NCBI GenBank assembly: GCA_027019265.1
Contig: JALUWX010000098.1
Coordinates: 78,591-142,590, forward strand
DNA from: Phycisphaerales bacterium
GTDB lineage: Bacteria > Planctomycetota > Phycisphaerae > Phycisphaerales > UBA1924
Direction of reading: 5' to 3'
DNA length: 64,000 nt
Notes under the pieces: generated by a model
What the model was told of the DNA's origin: nothing
Database searches by the model: none
Seen by the model: only the letters and a program-made list of their open reading frames with translations
In this document: piece by piece, positions 27,443 to 36,112 of the stretch
Layout: each line of letters starts with the position of its first letter
Numbering within the stretch: position 1 is the first letter of the stretch
Position numbers and translations under genes: made by a program

Positions 27443-28399
27443 GTGAAAAGCACCTTTCGAGACAGCCTGGGGCAAGCATGCGAAGTGATCCCTGGCTTCG
27501 CGAACAGCGTCTTTCAGGGTGATCGAGGCGGCGGCAACTCTGGATACTTCCAATCCGAACAAAACTGCACACAGCCCGACTCAACACGCGCTCGGCTCGA
27601 AGGGGTTGCGAACCGCGTCCGACTTGCTGCGCGACTTCTCGACTCGGTAGCGCCCGCCGCGAATGGTCCAGCGTTGGTGATCGGAGCGTCGCACGGCGAA
27701 GAATGTCTCTGGCTCGCCGATCAGCTCGGCGATCGATGCGATCGGATCATCGGGACAAATCTCACCGAACTCGATCCATTCGACGGCGGAGTCCTCAAGG
27801 CGTTCAGCGATATCTCGGGAAACCCAGAACACGCCGCACATTGCTCTGACCGAATCGAGCTCTGCCGTGACGATATCGCAACCTCCTCGCTCCCAACCGG
27901 ACACTTCACCAGAGTCTGCTCATGGCAAACATTCGAGCATGTGATGGATCCCCGCGCCGGGTTCGAAAACGTGTCGCGTGTCCTGCGCCCAGGCGGCGTG
28001 GGCTACATCGAATACAACCCCTTCTTCTCGATTGACGGCGCTCATTGGCCAGCGACCATCGACATCCCGTGGGCACATGCCCGGATGGAAAACACCGAGT
28101 TCGAGCGTGCGGTGTTCACGCTCCATCCTGATCGCCAGAAGGATGCCGTCTCGTTTGTGCATCGCGCGATCAACCGAATGACACAACAGCAGATGCTCGG
28201 CTACGCTCACGATGCCGAACTCGAGATCGTCGCGTTCTTACCCCGGATCCGAACCGAAGACCTCCTCTCCCTCACGCCCCAGATCGTCAACGGAGTGCGT
28301 GCTTTGTACCCGCTCGCCTCACCCTCAGATCTCGCCGCCCGCATCGTCCGGGTCGTGGTCCGCAAACCGCCTGACGCAGCAGAGACCAGAGCGGACTGA
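27443..28399 (+). CDS. class I SAM-dependent methyltransferase
   Basis: About 318 residues from GTG 27443; the frame is open to 27323 but the extra 40 residues look random. SAM-binding motif I is ALVIGASHGEECLWLA, followed by an HFTRVCSWQTFEHVMDPRAGFENVSRVLRPGGVGYIEYNPFF stretch typical of Methyltransf_11/23-type enzymes. It precedes a FkbM methyltransferase by two bases and faces a polysaccharide operon, so it probably modifies a surface sugar or its lipid carrier. Start uncertain. Confidence 0.8.
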   Translation: MKSTFRDSLGQACEVIPGFANSVFQGDRGGGNSGYFQSEQNCTQPDSTRARLEGVANRVRLAARLLDSVAPAANGPALVIGASHGEECLWLADQLGDRCDRIIGTNLTELDPFDGGVLKAFSDISGNPEHAAHCSDRIELCRDDIATSSLPTGHFTRVCSWQTFEHVMDPRAGFENVSRVLRPGGVGYIEYNPFFSIDGAHWPATIDIPWAHARMENTEFERAVFTLHPDRQKDAVSFVHRAINRMTQQQMLGYAHDAELEIVAFLPRIRTEDLLSLTPQIVNGVRALYPLASPSDLAARIVRVVVRKPPDAAETRAD

Positions 28400-28401
28400 A
28401 C

Positions 28402-29271
28402 ATGACGGATACGCAGCAACACATGCATGCACAAGACCCGAGCAGCATTGAGGATCTCCGGAATGAGATTGCTCGACTGCGTGAAGTGACCTACGAGCAC
28501 CACTGGCGTCTTCAAACGCTCGAAGCCGAAATGCGCAAGCGCGTCGCCGTAGCCGAAGCTCGCGCTGCGCTTCTGGAGTCCGGCAGAACAGCCCGTCAAC
28601 CTGGCATGGTCAGCAGATCACAGTACGGCGAAGACGGGGTACTCTGGGAGCTGTTCGACGGGCAACTGGAAGGCACGTATGTCGAAGCCGGCGCGATCGA
28701 CGGGCTGCGACTCTCCGTGACAGCACTCTTCGAAGCAGTCGGCTGGCAAGGGCTCCTCATCGAACCGATCCCCGAACAGGCGGCTCGATGCAAGGCGAAT
28801 CGCCCCGCGAATCATGTGATCCAAGCCGCCCTCGCTGCGCCCGGGCACGCCCCAACCACACACTTTGTCCACTTCAACGGCGCTCCGGAGTTTTCGGGTA
28901 TCAATCCCAGCGAGGATCACCGTGTTCTTGCAAGCAACCAAGGCGGATCGACGGAGCAGATCGAAGTTACACAGACGACCCTCGACGATGCGCTCAAGAA
29001 CGCCAGCGCCGATGCCTGGAACGGGATCGACTTTGTGGTGCTGGATCTCGAGGGCGGAGAGCTGGATACCCTCCGCGGGTTCAACCTGGACCACTGGCGC
29101 CCTCGTGTGCTCATCATCGAAGACCATGACCGCTCGCCCAGCTCCCCCATTGCTCAGTACATGGAGAACCGGGGGTACGAAGCGGTCGGTATGATCAGAA
29201 TCAACAGGGTGTACATACGGCTCGAAGAGCAGGCACTGCTTCAGCGAGCCTCATGCATCAACTGGCTCTAA
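28402..29271 (+). CDS. FkbM family methyltransferase with N-terminal coiled coil
   Basis: 289 residues. Residues 10-60 form a predicted coiled coil (IEDLRNEIARLREVTYEHHW), then SQYGEDGVLWELFDGQLEG, the SAM motif YVEAGAIDGLRLS, LLIEPIPEQAARCKANRP and the FkbM-type end IDFVVLDLEGGELDTLRGF. FkbM enzymes O-methylate sugars or polyketides. Directly follows the preceding methyltransferase and converges on the radical SAM gene with 19 bases between stops. Confidence 0.9.
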   Translation: MTDTQQHMHAQDPSSIEDLRNEIARLREVTYEHHWRLQTLEAEMRKRVAVAEARAALLESGRTARQPGMVSRSQYGEDGVLWELFDGQLEGTYVEAGAIDGLRLSVTALFEAVGWQGLLIEPIPEQAARCKANRPANHVIQAALAAPGHAPTTHFVHFNGAPEFSGINPSEDHRVLASNQGGSTEQIEVTQTTLDDALKNASADAWNGIDFVVLDLEGGELDTLRGFNLDHWRPRVLIIEDHDRSPSSPIAQYMENRGYEAVGMIRINRVYIRLEEQALLQRASCINWL

Positions 29272-29290
29272 CAGCCCAACACAAGACGCA

Positions 29291-30277
29291 TCAGGCCAGC
29301 AACGCACAGCTCCCGCACGCCGGTACATGCTCCCGGCTGAGCAGGTCTTTGCGAAGCTTCCGGCGCTCTTCATGGTTGTAGATCTCTAGCAAGTGCATGT
29401 CATTCAAATCTCCGAACCCCGCCTCGCCCGTCGAATCAACACCGCAGAACGCCGCCTTCCCGGATGCCAGGATCTGCAGTTTGAAGAACTGCCCGCATGT
29501 CACTGCAGGCGGGCGCGACTGGTACGCCAAGCTCACATTCCCCATCCAGTCAACCCGCGGCGAGATCCTCGCTTGGAACTGCGGCCAGCGATCATTGCAC
29601 CAACGCAGAAACGCATCGTCAGCATCGCTGCCGTCTCCGATCCGGCTCACTGCAATCCCCGGAGCAGCGACAGCGCCCGACGAGAAGGCCTCGTGCAACC
29701 GATCCAGGTTTCTCACCGTGCGCGTGAACGGGATCTGCATCACGCGTTCGTACTCGGATTCGCGATGGTCGTTGAAGCTGATGTTCAGCAGAACAATCCG
29801 CTCGAGGGTACCCAGATCATCGATGAGCTTCGGGGTGAACGTGGAACCATTGGAGAAGATGGCGACACGCGTAGCGGCGTACCGGCGTTCGAGTTCTTTG
29901 AGCAGCGGCATCACACGCTTGTCAAGGAACGGCTCATTCACCCGAGACGGGTTGATCGACACCGGAACATCATCGGGGAAGTCGGCGAGTTCATCGAGAA
30001 ACTTCTCGATCAACGCGTCGCACATCCGATCGCCCTTGCGATCGAGGTGCGGATACGGGCAGAAATCGCATGCAGCATTGCACCGCACCAAGGTCTCGAT
30101 CCCGATCCCCTTGGGAACATCCATGTAGGGTGAATCGGCCAGTGCATGCACGGCCTTGTCATACGCGGCCTGCTCGGGAGTGAGACTGTGCGTGTGCAGT
30201 CCCTGCTCGACAGACGCAGCAACCGGGTTCGTGATGACAGGGAGTCGCACTGCGCTTGCTCCAGGCAAAGAACACAC
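29291..30277 (-). CDS. radical SAM protein with SPASM-like C-terminus
   Basis: Up to 328 residues from GTG at 30277. Radical SAM motif CNAACDFC with Cys66, Cys70 and Cys73. A later Cys group (VTCGQFF, AFCGVDSTG and the end CGSCALL at 321-324) fits a SPASM or twitch domain binding a second cluster. SPASM proteins modify peptides, sugars or other substrates. Last gene of the polysaccharide operon, 21 bases after the GT9 gene, so it may modify the glycan or a carrier. The start codon has only a weak ribosome-binding site. Confidence 0.85.
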   Translation of the reverse strand: MCSLPGASAVRLPVITNPVAASVEQGLHTHSLTPEQAAYDKAVHALADSPYMDVPKGIGIETLVRCNAACDFCPYPHLDRKGDRMCDALIEKFLDELADFPDDVPVSINPSRVNEPFLDKRVMPLLKELERRYAATRVAIFSNGSTFTPKLIDDLGTLERIVLLNISFNDHRESEYERVMQIPFTRTVRNLDRLHEAFSSGAVAAPGIAVSRIGDGSDADDAFLRWCNDRWPQFQARISPRVDWMGNVSLAYQSRPPAVTCGQFFKLQILASGKAAFCGVDSTGEAGFGDLNDMHLLEIYNHEERRKLRKDLLSREHVPACGSCALLA

Positions 30278-30298
30278 CCAGTCGAGAACATCACTGAT

Positions 30299-31486
30299 CT
30301 ATCGGCAAGGCTTCCCGTGATACATGAGCGGTATGCTATCCGAAACCGCCGGATACCGCCCCCGATGTCCATCAAACGGATTGAATCCCGCCGGTGGCGC
30401 ACAAACCTCCCCAGCCGCCTGCCCATCGAACGCGCGACGGATCGCGATCGCGAAGATCTCAGGCGGGATGTCCGCAACGCAGTGCGTCCGTTCATACCTG
30501 CACTTCCAGTCGCATCCATAGCAATCGAGCGGAAGCATCGCGACATGGGTCAACGGGCTGTAAGGAAGAAATCGCCCCGGGAAAGCACCACCGAGCAGCA
30601 CCGCGTTCGGAACGCCGCTCGCACACGCCGCGTGGGTTGAGAACGTATCGGTACCGATGCAAACGCGCGATGCGGCGATGATCGCAAGACATGTCCTCAG
30701 TTCTGTCTTGCCCGCGAAATCAAGAACCCGCACCGGGGACCCCACCACCGCCTGCTGGATGTCGCGGATCATCGGGCGTGCGTCATCCGTACCGACAGCG
30801 ATGATCACGCGCTCCGCTTCACTGTCTCGGAATGCCAGCCCGAGGGCATCGCCCCAACCGGGGTAATGGGTGTTTCGCCATCGACCAACCGGGCACAAGA
30901 CGACCGCATCCTTCGGGCTCACTCCGTGTTCATGGAGCATCCGAGCCGCTTGATCGTGATCATCTTGCGAAAGGAAGAGACGCGGAGCCACCGGCTCATC
31001 ACCATCGTCTCCCAGACCCCGAAGAAACGCCGCGTGGTGCTTGAGTTCGCAAACAGCACCGAACTCCGGTTCAGGTATCGAGGTGATAACCCGGTCATAC
31101 CTCGATTGAAACTCATGAATATCCCGGGCTGATGCGTTCGCCGTGTCCGATTCGATACACACCCTGCGCCCCGCATGAATCCCTTCGACGATCGACTCGC
31201 CGTGCGGGTGCTTGGAGCGGATCGGGTTGAGCAACAGATCGGGCTTCCACCGATTCGCCATGTCGATCGCGCTATCACGCTGCGATTCAGTGAACCGAGC
31301 ATCGTCGTACTCGATAGGGACGACATCATCCACAAAGGGGCAGTGGCGGTACAGCGGCGCGACCGAGTTCCGGCAGAGCACCCCGATGGTCGCGTCGGGA
31401 AACAGCCCCCGCAGCCGTTCGAGCGCCCCGCTCCAAAGGATCGCGTCCCCAATCGCGTCCGTCCGGATGATCAAAACACGCGTCAT
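30299..31486 (-). CDS. glycosyltransferase family 9 (heptosyltransferase-like)
   Basis: 395 residues. Opening VLIIRTDAIGDAILWSGALERLRGLFPDATIGVL is the GT9 N-terminal motif; the second Rossmann domain has VVLCPVGRWRNTHYPGWGDAL and the conserved VCIGTDTFSTHAACASGVPNAVLLG nucleotide-sugar site. GT9 enzymes add heptose or related sugars to LPS core or other glycans at the cytoplasmic membrane. C-terminal Cys cluster (CYGCDWKC) is an unusual addition. Start overlaps the upstream stop by four bases. Confidence 0.92.
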   Translation of the reverse strand: MTRVLIIRTDAIGDAILWSGALERLRGLFPDATIGVLCRNSVAPLYRHCPFVDDVVPIEYDDARFTESQRDSAIDMANRWKPDLLLNPIRSKHPHGESIVEGIHAGRRVCIESDTANASARDIHEFQSRYDRVITSIPEPEFGAVCELKHHAAFLRGLGDDGDEPVAPRLFLSQDDHDQAARMLHEHGVSPKDAVVLCPVGRWRNTHYPGWGDALGLAFRDSEAERVIIAVGTDDARPMIRDIQQAVVGSPVRVLDFAGKTELRTCLAIIAASRVCIGTDTFSTHAACASGVPNAVLLGGAFPGRFLPYSPLTHVAMLPLDCYGCDWKCRYERTHCVADIPPEIFAIAIRRAFDGQAAGEVCAPPAGFNPFDGHRGRYPAVSDSIPLMYHGKPCR

Positions 31487-34326
31487 CCCGGCGCCCGATC
31501 GGGAACCAAGAACTGATCGACCGACAAGATCGGCCTCACACCCGCCGCGCTCGCGACATCCACCATCGCGTCATCTCGGACCCAGTCGAAGTAGTCGGCG
31601 AGACGCAGCGGAAACTCTGTCGCCCGCTGCAATCGCCTCCACTGCGCCAGGGCGTCCGTGTAACCGTAGTACGACTCTTTGAACAACAACTGCGCCTCGG
31701 TGGTGTATGCAAAATGCTGGAACACGAGCCCGTTGGCTTCGGTCGTATCGTGTCCGAGCGGAGCGATCGATGCAACATCGCATTCCGTTCCATCCACCAT
31801 GCGCCGAACCAGCCTGGGCGGCTCGTGGGCCGCCCAACGATCCCCGGGCTGATAGCGCCAGGTGCGCAGCCATTCCGTGTCAGGACGATTGCCATAGGTC
31901 CCCCGGGTGGTGATCACGCGATCCGGCCCCACAAAGTAGTCACAGTAGTAAAACGCAGCCGATGCCTCCTCGTGCCGCGAGAACAGAGCCCGCGCCTTGC
32001 GCAGCTGCTCGGGAGTCCAGAACTCATCGACATCGATCTGCCAGAGCAAGGTGGAGCGTTGCAAATCCGCAAGCGGTGCATTGACCATTTCGACTTTCCC
32101 ATCCCAGAACTCCCCGGGCGGCTTCCGGTACAACGTGACCCGCTCCGGGTACGCCGAAACAAGCCGATCGAGATACGCACTGGTCCCGTCCACGCTGCGC
32201 CCACCGCTGTGGATCGATCCCGGTATCCTCCCGCCGTGGGGGAGCGACCACGCCGTATCGTGCTTGAGATCGCCCACCCCCTCAACAATGTGCCAATGCC
32301 AGTCCCCGCCCGCCCGCCGGAAGATGTCGAAATGATGCTCAATGAAAGGCATGCCGTTGAGCACGATCGTAAAGTAATCGACCGAGATGTCATGCTCCGG
32401 GTCGGATCCGATACTCAGTTCGGCGGATGCCTGGAGGATCGGTTCATCGAGCCCCGGATCTCGTGAAATCGAACACGATGCGAGCGCGGCATGCAGGCGA
32501 TCAAACGGCGGTCGAAACGCGACCGCCGTCCCCGCCCGACGGGTATCCTCGACAAAGAGCCAGCCGGACCGCTCGGCCTTGAACGACTCCCACACCCCCC
32601 GCAATCCCGGATGGCTGGGATGTTCAAGATCATCAAAGATCACCGCCCCACCCGGAGCAACACGTTCAAAGGCAACCTCAAGGTCGCTTCTCGCGCCCTC
32701 CTCGGTGTGGTCGCCATCGATGTGAATCAGATCGATCTCTTGCGGGTTCGTCGGATCAGTAAAAAACGCCGAGAGCGTGTGCCTCGAGCTTCCCTGTACC
32801 AAAGCGCGAGCCATCGGAAGCCCGAGCCGACGAAGCTCGTCGGCCACAAAGCCCGCCCCCGGATTCTCAACCAGGATCCCTTGCTCGGGGATCGAACCGT
32901 AGTCCGGGATCCAGAGATCGAAGCCATACGCGTGCGTGCCCGGGGACTCCTTGAGCACCTGAGCAAGGGACCGCCCGCGCCTGACACCGACCTCAATATA
33001 GGTCGCCGGTTCGAGAGCACCCGCGATCCAGTTCAACGCCGTGGTCGCATCGAACCAACCATCGCCCGCCGCGATCGCCGTTCGCAACGATTCAATGTTG
33101 ACCTTCAACCAGTGATCCGGGGTCAGCCGCTCGATGATCGATAGGACACGCCGCTTGACTTGCACCGACCCCAGAGCAGCATGAACCGCAGGTCCCATCG
33201 CGTCCCGCCCTGATGCGGGAGCGATCAGCGATTCGATCACGGGACGGAGAACTGAGTCGTACTCCGCGAACAACCTCGCCTTGTCCGATTCGAGATCACA
33301 CGCGATAGCAGACAAATCCGCTGACAAGAGATCACCGAGACACGCTTCAACTTCCCGCTCGCTCGATGCCCATCGCGCGTGCCTGAAGTGTGTGAGCGCG
33401 TGGGTATGCCTCGGGGTATCGTTGATGATCAGCGCGGGCAAGCCGTGCGCATTCGCATAGAGCCCCGCGTGGAGACGTGTCGTGATCACCGCGTCCAAAT
33501 CACGGTAGACGTCATGCAGATCCCCCGGAAAGCTCTGGAACCGAACCTTGATCGACGTGCCAAGGAACCGCGGAGCGAATGCGAGATACTCGCTCTTGTG
33601 ATGAGCGATCAGCGTGATGTCATACCCACGCTCAGCGAGCTCGAGCATGGTGCGGATCGCAAGGTCCGCGGCTTCCGCGTCGGTGGCTTGATTGACGACC
33701 CCGTCCTCGTGAGGAAGCTGAACCGAGAACCCGATCGACCGCACGCTGTGTCCCCGCGGCGGCATCTTGCACTCTGCCACACTCAGCAGCGACGGGCACG
33801 CGATGTTCGAGTACGCCGTACCGAGCGACGCAATGAACTCAGGCACGCGCTCGGTTCTCCCCGTGATAAGCCGAGCGTTCCGGAACACGGTTGATTCGGG
33901 CTCGCTCTTGCAGTGCTCCTCGACATAACTGTTTTCGTACCCAGCACCGATCATCACAACACGATCGGAAAGCCCCGCATCAAGAACCCACCGATATAGC
34001 TCTTTGATCTCATGACCCGCCGAAAGCCCCGCGATCACCACAGCGTCAACCGCAACACCCAAACGCTCGAGATCGCCAGCAGATACAGTGTTCCCGATCC
34101 CGCCGAGTGCGCCGTACGGCGGCTGGACATCGGCGCTGAAGTTATAAAAGAACAAATTCAATGGTCTGGGCGCAGTCACACGACGAAGCACCGCGACCAC
34201 ACCATCGCGCACAAAGTCATCTCCCGGGTTCCACATCGTCGTCCCGGAGATCACGATGTTCACCGGCTCGGCACGTTGTGCCGCTCCCCCGCCTACGGCT
34301 TTCGGTAGATGATCCAGGTATGCCAC
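31483..34326 (-). CDS. three-domain fusion: polysaccharide pyruvyl transferase, SAM methyltransferase, GT-A-like transferase
   Basis: 947 residues, far longer than any single family. Residues about 20-370: polysaccharide pyruvyl transferase pattern (MWNPGDDFVRDGV; ITTRLHAGLYANAHGLPALIIND). Residues about 400-615: class I methyltransferase of the Methyltransf_24 kind (YIEVGVRRGRSLAQVL; DLIHIDGDHTEEGARSDLE; GGAVIFDDLEHPSHPG). Residues about 650-947: a GT-A-like region with FTIVLNGMPFIEHHF and the acidic motif QIDVDEFW. Overlaps the preceding gene by 34 bases and the GT9 gene by four. Likely builds and decorates one glycan unit. The third domain family is an inference from the DxD-like motif. 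Confidence 0.82.
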   Translation of the reverse strand: MAYLDHLPKAVGGGAAQRAEPVNIVISGTTMWNPGDDFVRDGVVAVLRRVTAPRPLNLFFYNFSADVQPPYGALGGIGNTVSAGDLERLGVAVDAVVIAGLSAGHEIKELYRWVLDAGLSDRVVMIGAGYENSYVEEHCKSEPESTVFRNARLITGRTERVPEFIASLGTAYSNIACPSLLSVAECKMPPRGHSVRSIGFSVQLPHEDGVVNQATDAEAADLAIRTMLELAERGYDITLIAHHKSEYLAFAPRFLGTSIKVRFQSFPGDLHDVYRDLDAVITTRLHAGLYANAHGLPALIINDTPRHTHALTHFRHARWASSEREVEACLGDLLSADLSAIACDLESDKARLFAEYDSVLRPVIESLIAPASGRDAMGPAVHAALGSVQVKRRVLSIIERLTPDHWLKVNIESLRTAIAAGDGWFDATTALNWIAGALEPATYIEVGVRRGRSLAQVLKESPGTHAYGFDLWIPDYGSIPEQGILVENPGAGFVADELRRLGLPMARALVQGSSRHTLSAFFTDPTNPQEIDLIHIDGDHTEEGARSDLEVAFERVAPGGAVIFDDLEHPSHPGLRGVWESFKAERSGWLFVEDTRRAGTAVAFRPPFDRLHAALASCSISRDPGLDEPILQASAELSIGSDPEHDISVDYFTIVLNGMPFIEHHFDIFRRAGGDWHWHIVEGVGDLKHDTAWSLPHGGRIPGSIHSGGRSVDGTSAYLDRLVSAYPERVTLYRKPPGEFWDGKVEMVNAPLADLQRSTLLWQIDVDEFWTPEQLRKARALFSRHEEASAAFYYCDYFVGPDRVITTRGTYGNRPDTEWLRTWRYQPGDRWAAHEPPRLVRRMVDGTECDVASIAPLGHDTTEANGLVFQHFAYTTEAQLLFKESYYGYTDALAQWRRLQRATEFPLRLADYFDWVRDDAMVDVASAAGVRPILSVDQFLVPDRAPG

Positions 34327-34910
34327 GGAAAGCTTTCCTCGTTCGGTTCGCCCAGTGCACGGTGGAATCGACGACCACCGAGATCGCCGTGACCGTCATC
34401 GATCGTGAGGTTGTACGCCAGCGCTTGCCTGTTCCCCCAACTCGCGAGACTGAGCACCTCAACCCCATCAAAGATTGCTTCGAGCCCATCGGGAAGGAAA
34501 CGGTAGTAGTCACGAAACGCCGGCGGCCCATGCATCGGATTACTGGCGCAGGTCGTGTGGATCCCAATCCCCCCAGACCGCGTAACACGAATGAACTCCT
34601 CAGCCGCGAGCCAGGGCTTGCGGATGTGCTCAAGGACCTGATGGGAATACGTCAAATCAAACCAACCATCTTCGAATGCCGAGAGGTCCTGAGCATCATG
34701 CTCGGGGAGAGCCGCCACCGTAATGCTCACTGATTCCCAACGGTCCTCAACCAGTTCGGTCAGCGTGGGGTTGACATCGACCGAAAGCGCCCGAGCGATG
34801 TTCTCTTCGCGACACGACGCAATCCACTCGCGGACTCGCCGCAGCATCATGGTCTGCGGGGTCCAGAACCCGTGATCCAGATAATCGTTGTCGCTCACGA
34901 CTCGGTTCAT
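34293..34910 (-). CDS. SAM-dependent methyltransferase
   Basis: About 205 residues from ATG at 34910, which overlaps the upstream stop codon by four bases; a longer frame to 35000 lies inside the upstream gene. Shows LSVDVNPTLTELV (motif I region), GWFDLTYSHQVLEHIRKPWLAAEEFIRVTRSGGIGIHTT and a Tyr-rich FRDYYRFLPDGLEAIF as in Methyltransf_11/31 enzymes that act in glycan operons. Acts with the neighbouring glycosyltransferases, probably as a sugar O-methyltransferase. Confidence 0.82.
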   Translation of the reverse strand: MNRVVSDNDYLDHGFWTPQTMMLRRVREWIASCREENIARALSVDVNPTLTELVEDRWESVSITVAALPEHDAQDLSAFEDGWFDLTYSHQVLEHIRKPWLAAEEFIRVTRSGGIGIHTTCASNPMHGPPAFRDYYRFLPDGLEAIFDGVEVLSLASWGNRQALAYNLTIDDGHGDLGGRRFHRALGEPNEESFPWHTWIIYRKP

Positions 34911-36112
34911 CCCACGCCCCCCCCAATCGCGGGGCACGAACCAGCAAACGCTCCCATGACCGTGTTGAGGAACTTCGCAGGATCCCGTTCCGCGTTCCAA
35001 GCCGCCGCCGATCGTTGAGCAGTCTCACGGAGCTCACCGAACCTCGCGATTGCCGACTCGACCGCCTCAACTACAGATTCGACCGTGAACGATGCGAATG
35101 AAACCGCTCCCAGCCCCGAACGAGCGGCCTGCTCGGCCAGCCAGGTCTGTCCCGGGACAACAAGCACTCGTCCGCATGAAGCCGCTTCCACAAACACGCC
35201 CGACCCTCGTTCCCGATACGCATCGGGGTTGTACGGCAGAAGAACGATGTCGATCGAGTTCAAGACCGATGCATACCGGGCGGGCGGCAGAGGCCCACGC
35301 AAGAGCTCAACCGACGACATCGTCTCAAGTCGCTCCGTGCATCGATCAACAGCCTGGTCCTTCCACGAGTTCGATTGCACAACAAACTTCGCGAGCGGAT
35401 GGAATCCGGATATCGATCGAACAACATCGGGGAGAAGCCCGAAGCCGCTCTCGATCTTGGAGTATCCGATGTGCCCAATCACAGGGTTGTGGTTGACATT
35501 CACCCCGGTGTCGCCGGGCTGGACCGTCACCGGCCAAGGCAATGTTGATACACACGGTGCGCCCAGCGACTCGAACACACGAGCGATATGCGGCGTCTCC
35601 GCGAAGATCCTCAGCCGTACTCGCGGGACCGTGCGCAGGATCGCCATCGCTTCTCTGTAAATCTCGGACTCCGCCTCGTCAAGCACACCACCGAAGCCGG
35701 GCGGGAACATGAGCATCAACGCGTACCGCCGATCATGATGCGAGCAAGACCCCGCAATCCATTCAGCAGCGCCAAGCGCGATGCGACTCGTGATCGTCGG
35801 AAAGAACACGACCCCAGCTCCGATCTCGCCGTCACCCGCCCTGAGATCGGCGAGCATCGCGTCGTTGTAGCGACGCAGATGAGCTCCGGGATCCGCTCCA
35901 TCAACCGGCGCATATGCCGAATGAGTAAAGCGTCTATGTATATTGAACCCTTCAGGCGGGTTGTGGATGTGCTTGAGCCCCCACACCCCGCAATCCAGAC
36001 CAGCCCGAACCGCCTGAGCAACAAGAACACGAGCCAACGATGCATGATGCCCGCCCTCGAAGAAAAGCCCGGGATCAAGAACAGTAAGAGATGGCGCGGA
36101 ATCCATGATCAT
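34907..36112 (-). CDS. GT4-like glycosyltransferase
   Basis: 401 residues from ATG 36112 or 399 from ATG 36106. Rossmann-type start (LTVLDPGLFFEGGHHASLARVL) and a C-terminal donor-binding half with NPVIGHIGYSKIESGFGLLPDV, FVVQSNSWKDQ, DIVLLPYNPDAYRERGSGVFVEAASCGRVLVVP. The RGSGVFVEAASCG motif corresponds to the EX7E region of GT-B retaining enzymes. Predicted to transfer a sugar from a nucleotide donor in the surface glycan pathway. Overlaps both neighbours by four bases. Confidence 0.82.
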   Translation of the reverse strand: MIMDSAPSLTVLDPGLFFEGGHHASLARVLVAQAVRAGLDCGVWGLKHIHNPPEGFNIHRRFTHSAYAPVDGADPGAHLRRYNDAMLADLRAGDGEIGAGVVFFPTITSRIALGAAEWIAGSCSHHDRRYALMLMFPPGFGGVLDEAESEIYREAMAILRTVPRVRLRIFAETPHIARVFESLGAPCVSTLPWPVTVQPGDTGVNVNHNPVIGHIGYSKIESGFGLLPDVVRSISGFHPLAKFVVQSNSWKDQAVDRCTERLETMSSVELLRGPLPPARYASVLNSIDIVLLPYNPDAYRERGSGVFVEAASCGRVLVVPGQTWLAEQAARSGLGAVSFASFTVESVVEAVESAIARFGELRETAQRSAAAWNAERDPAKFLNTVMGAFAGSCPAIGGGVG

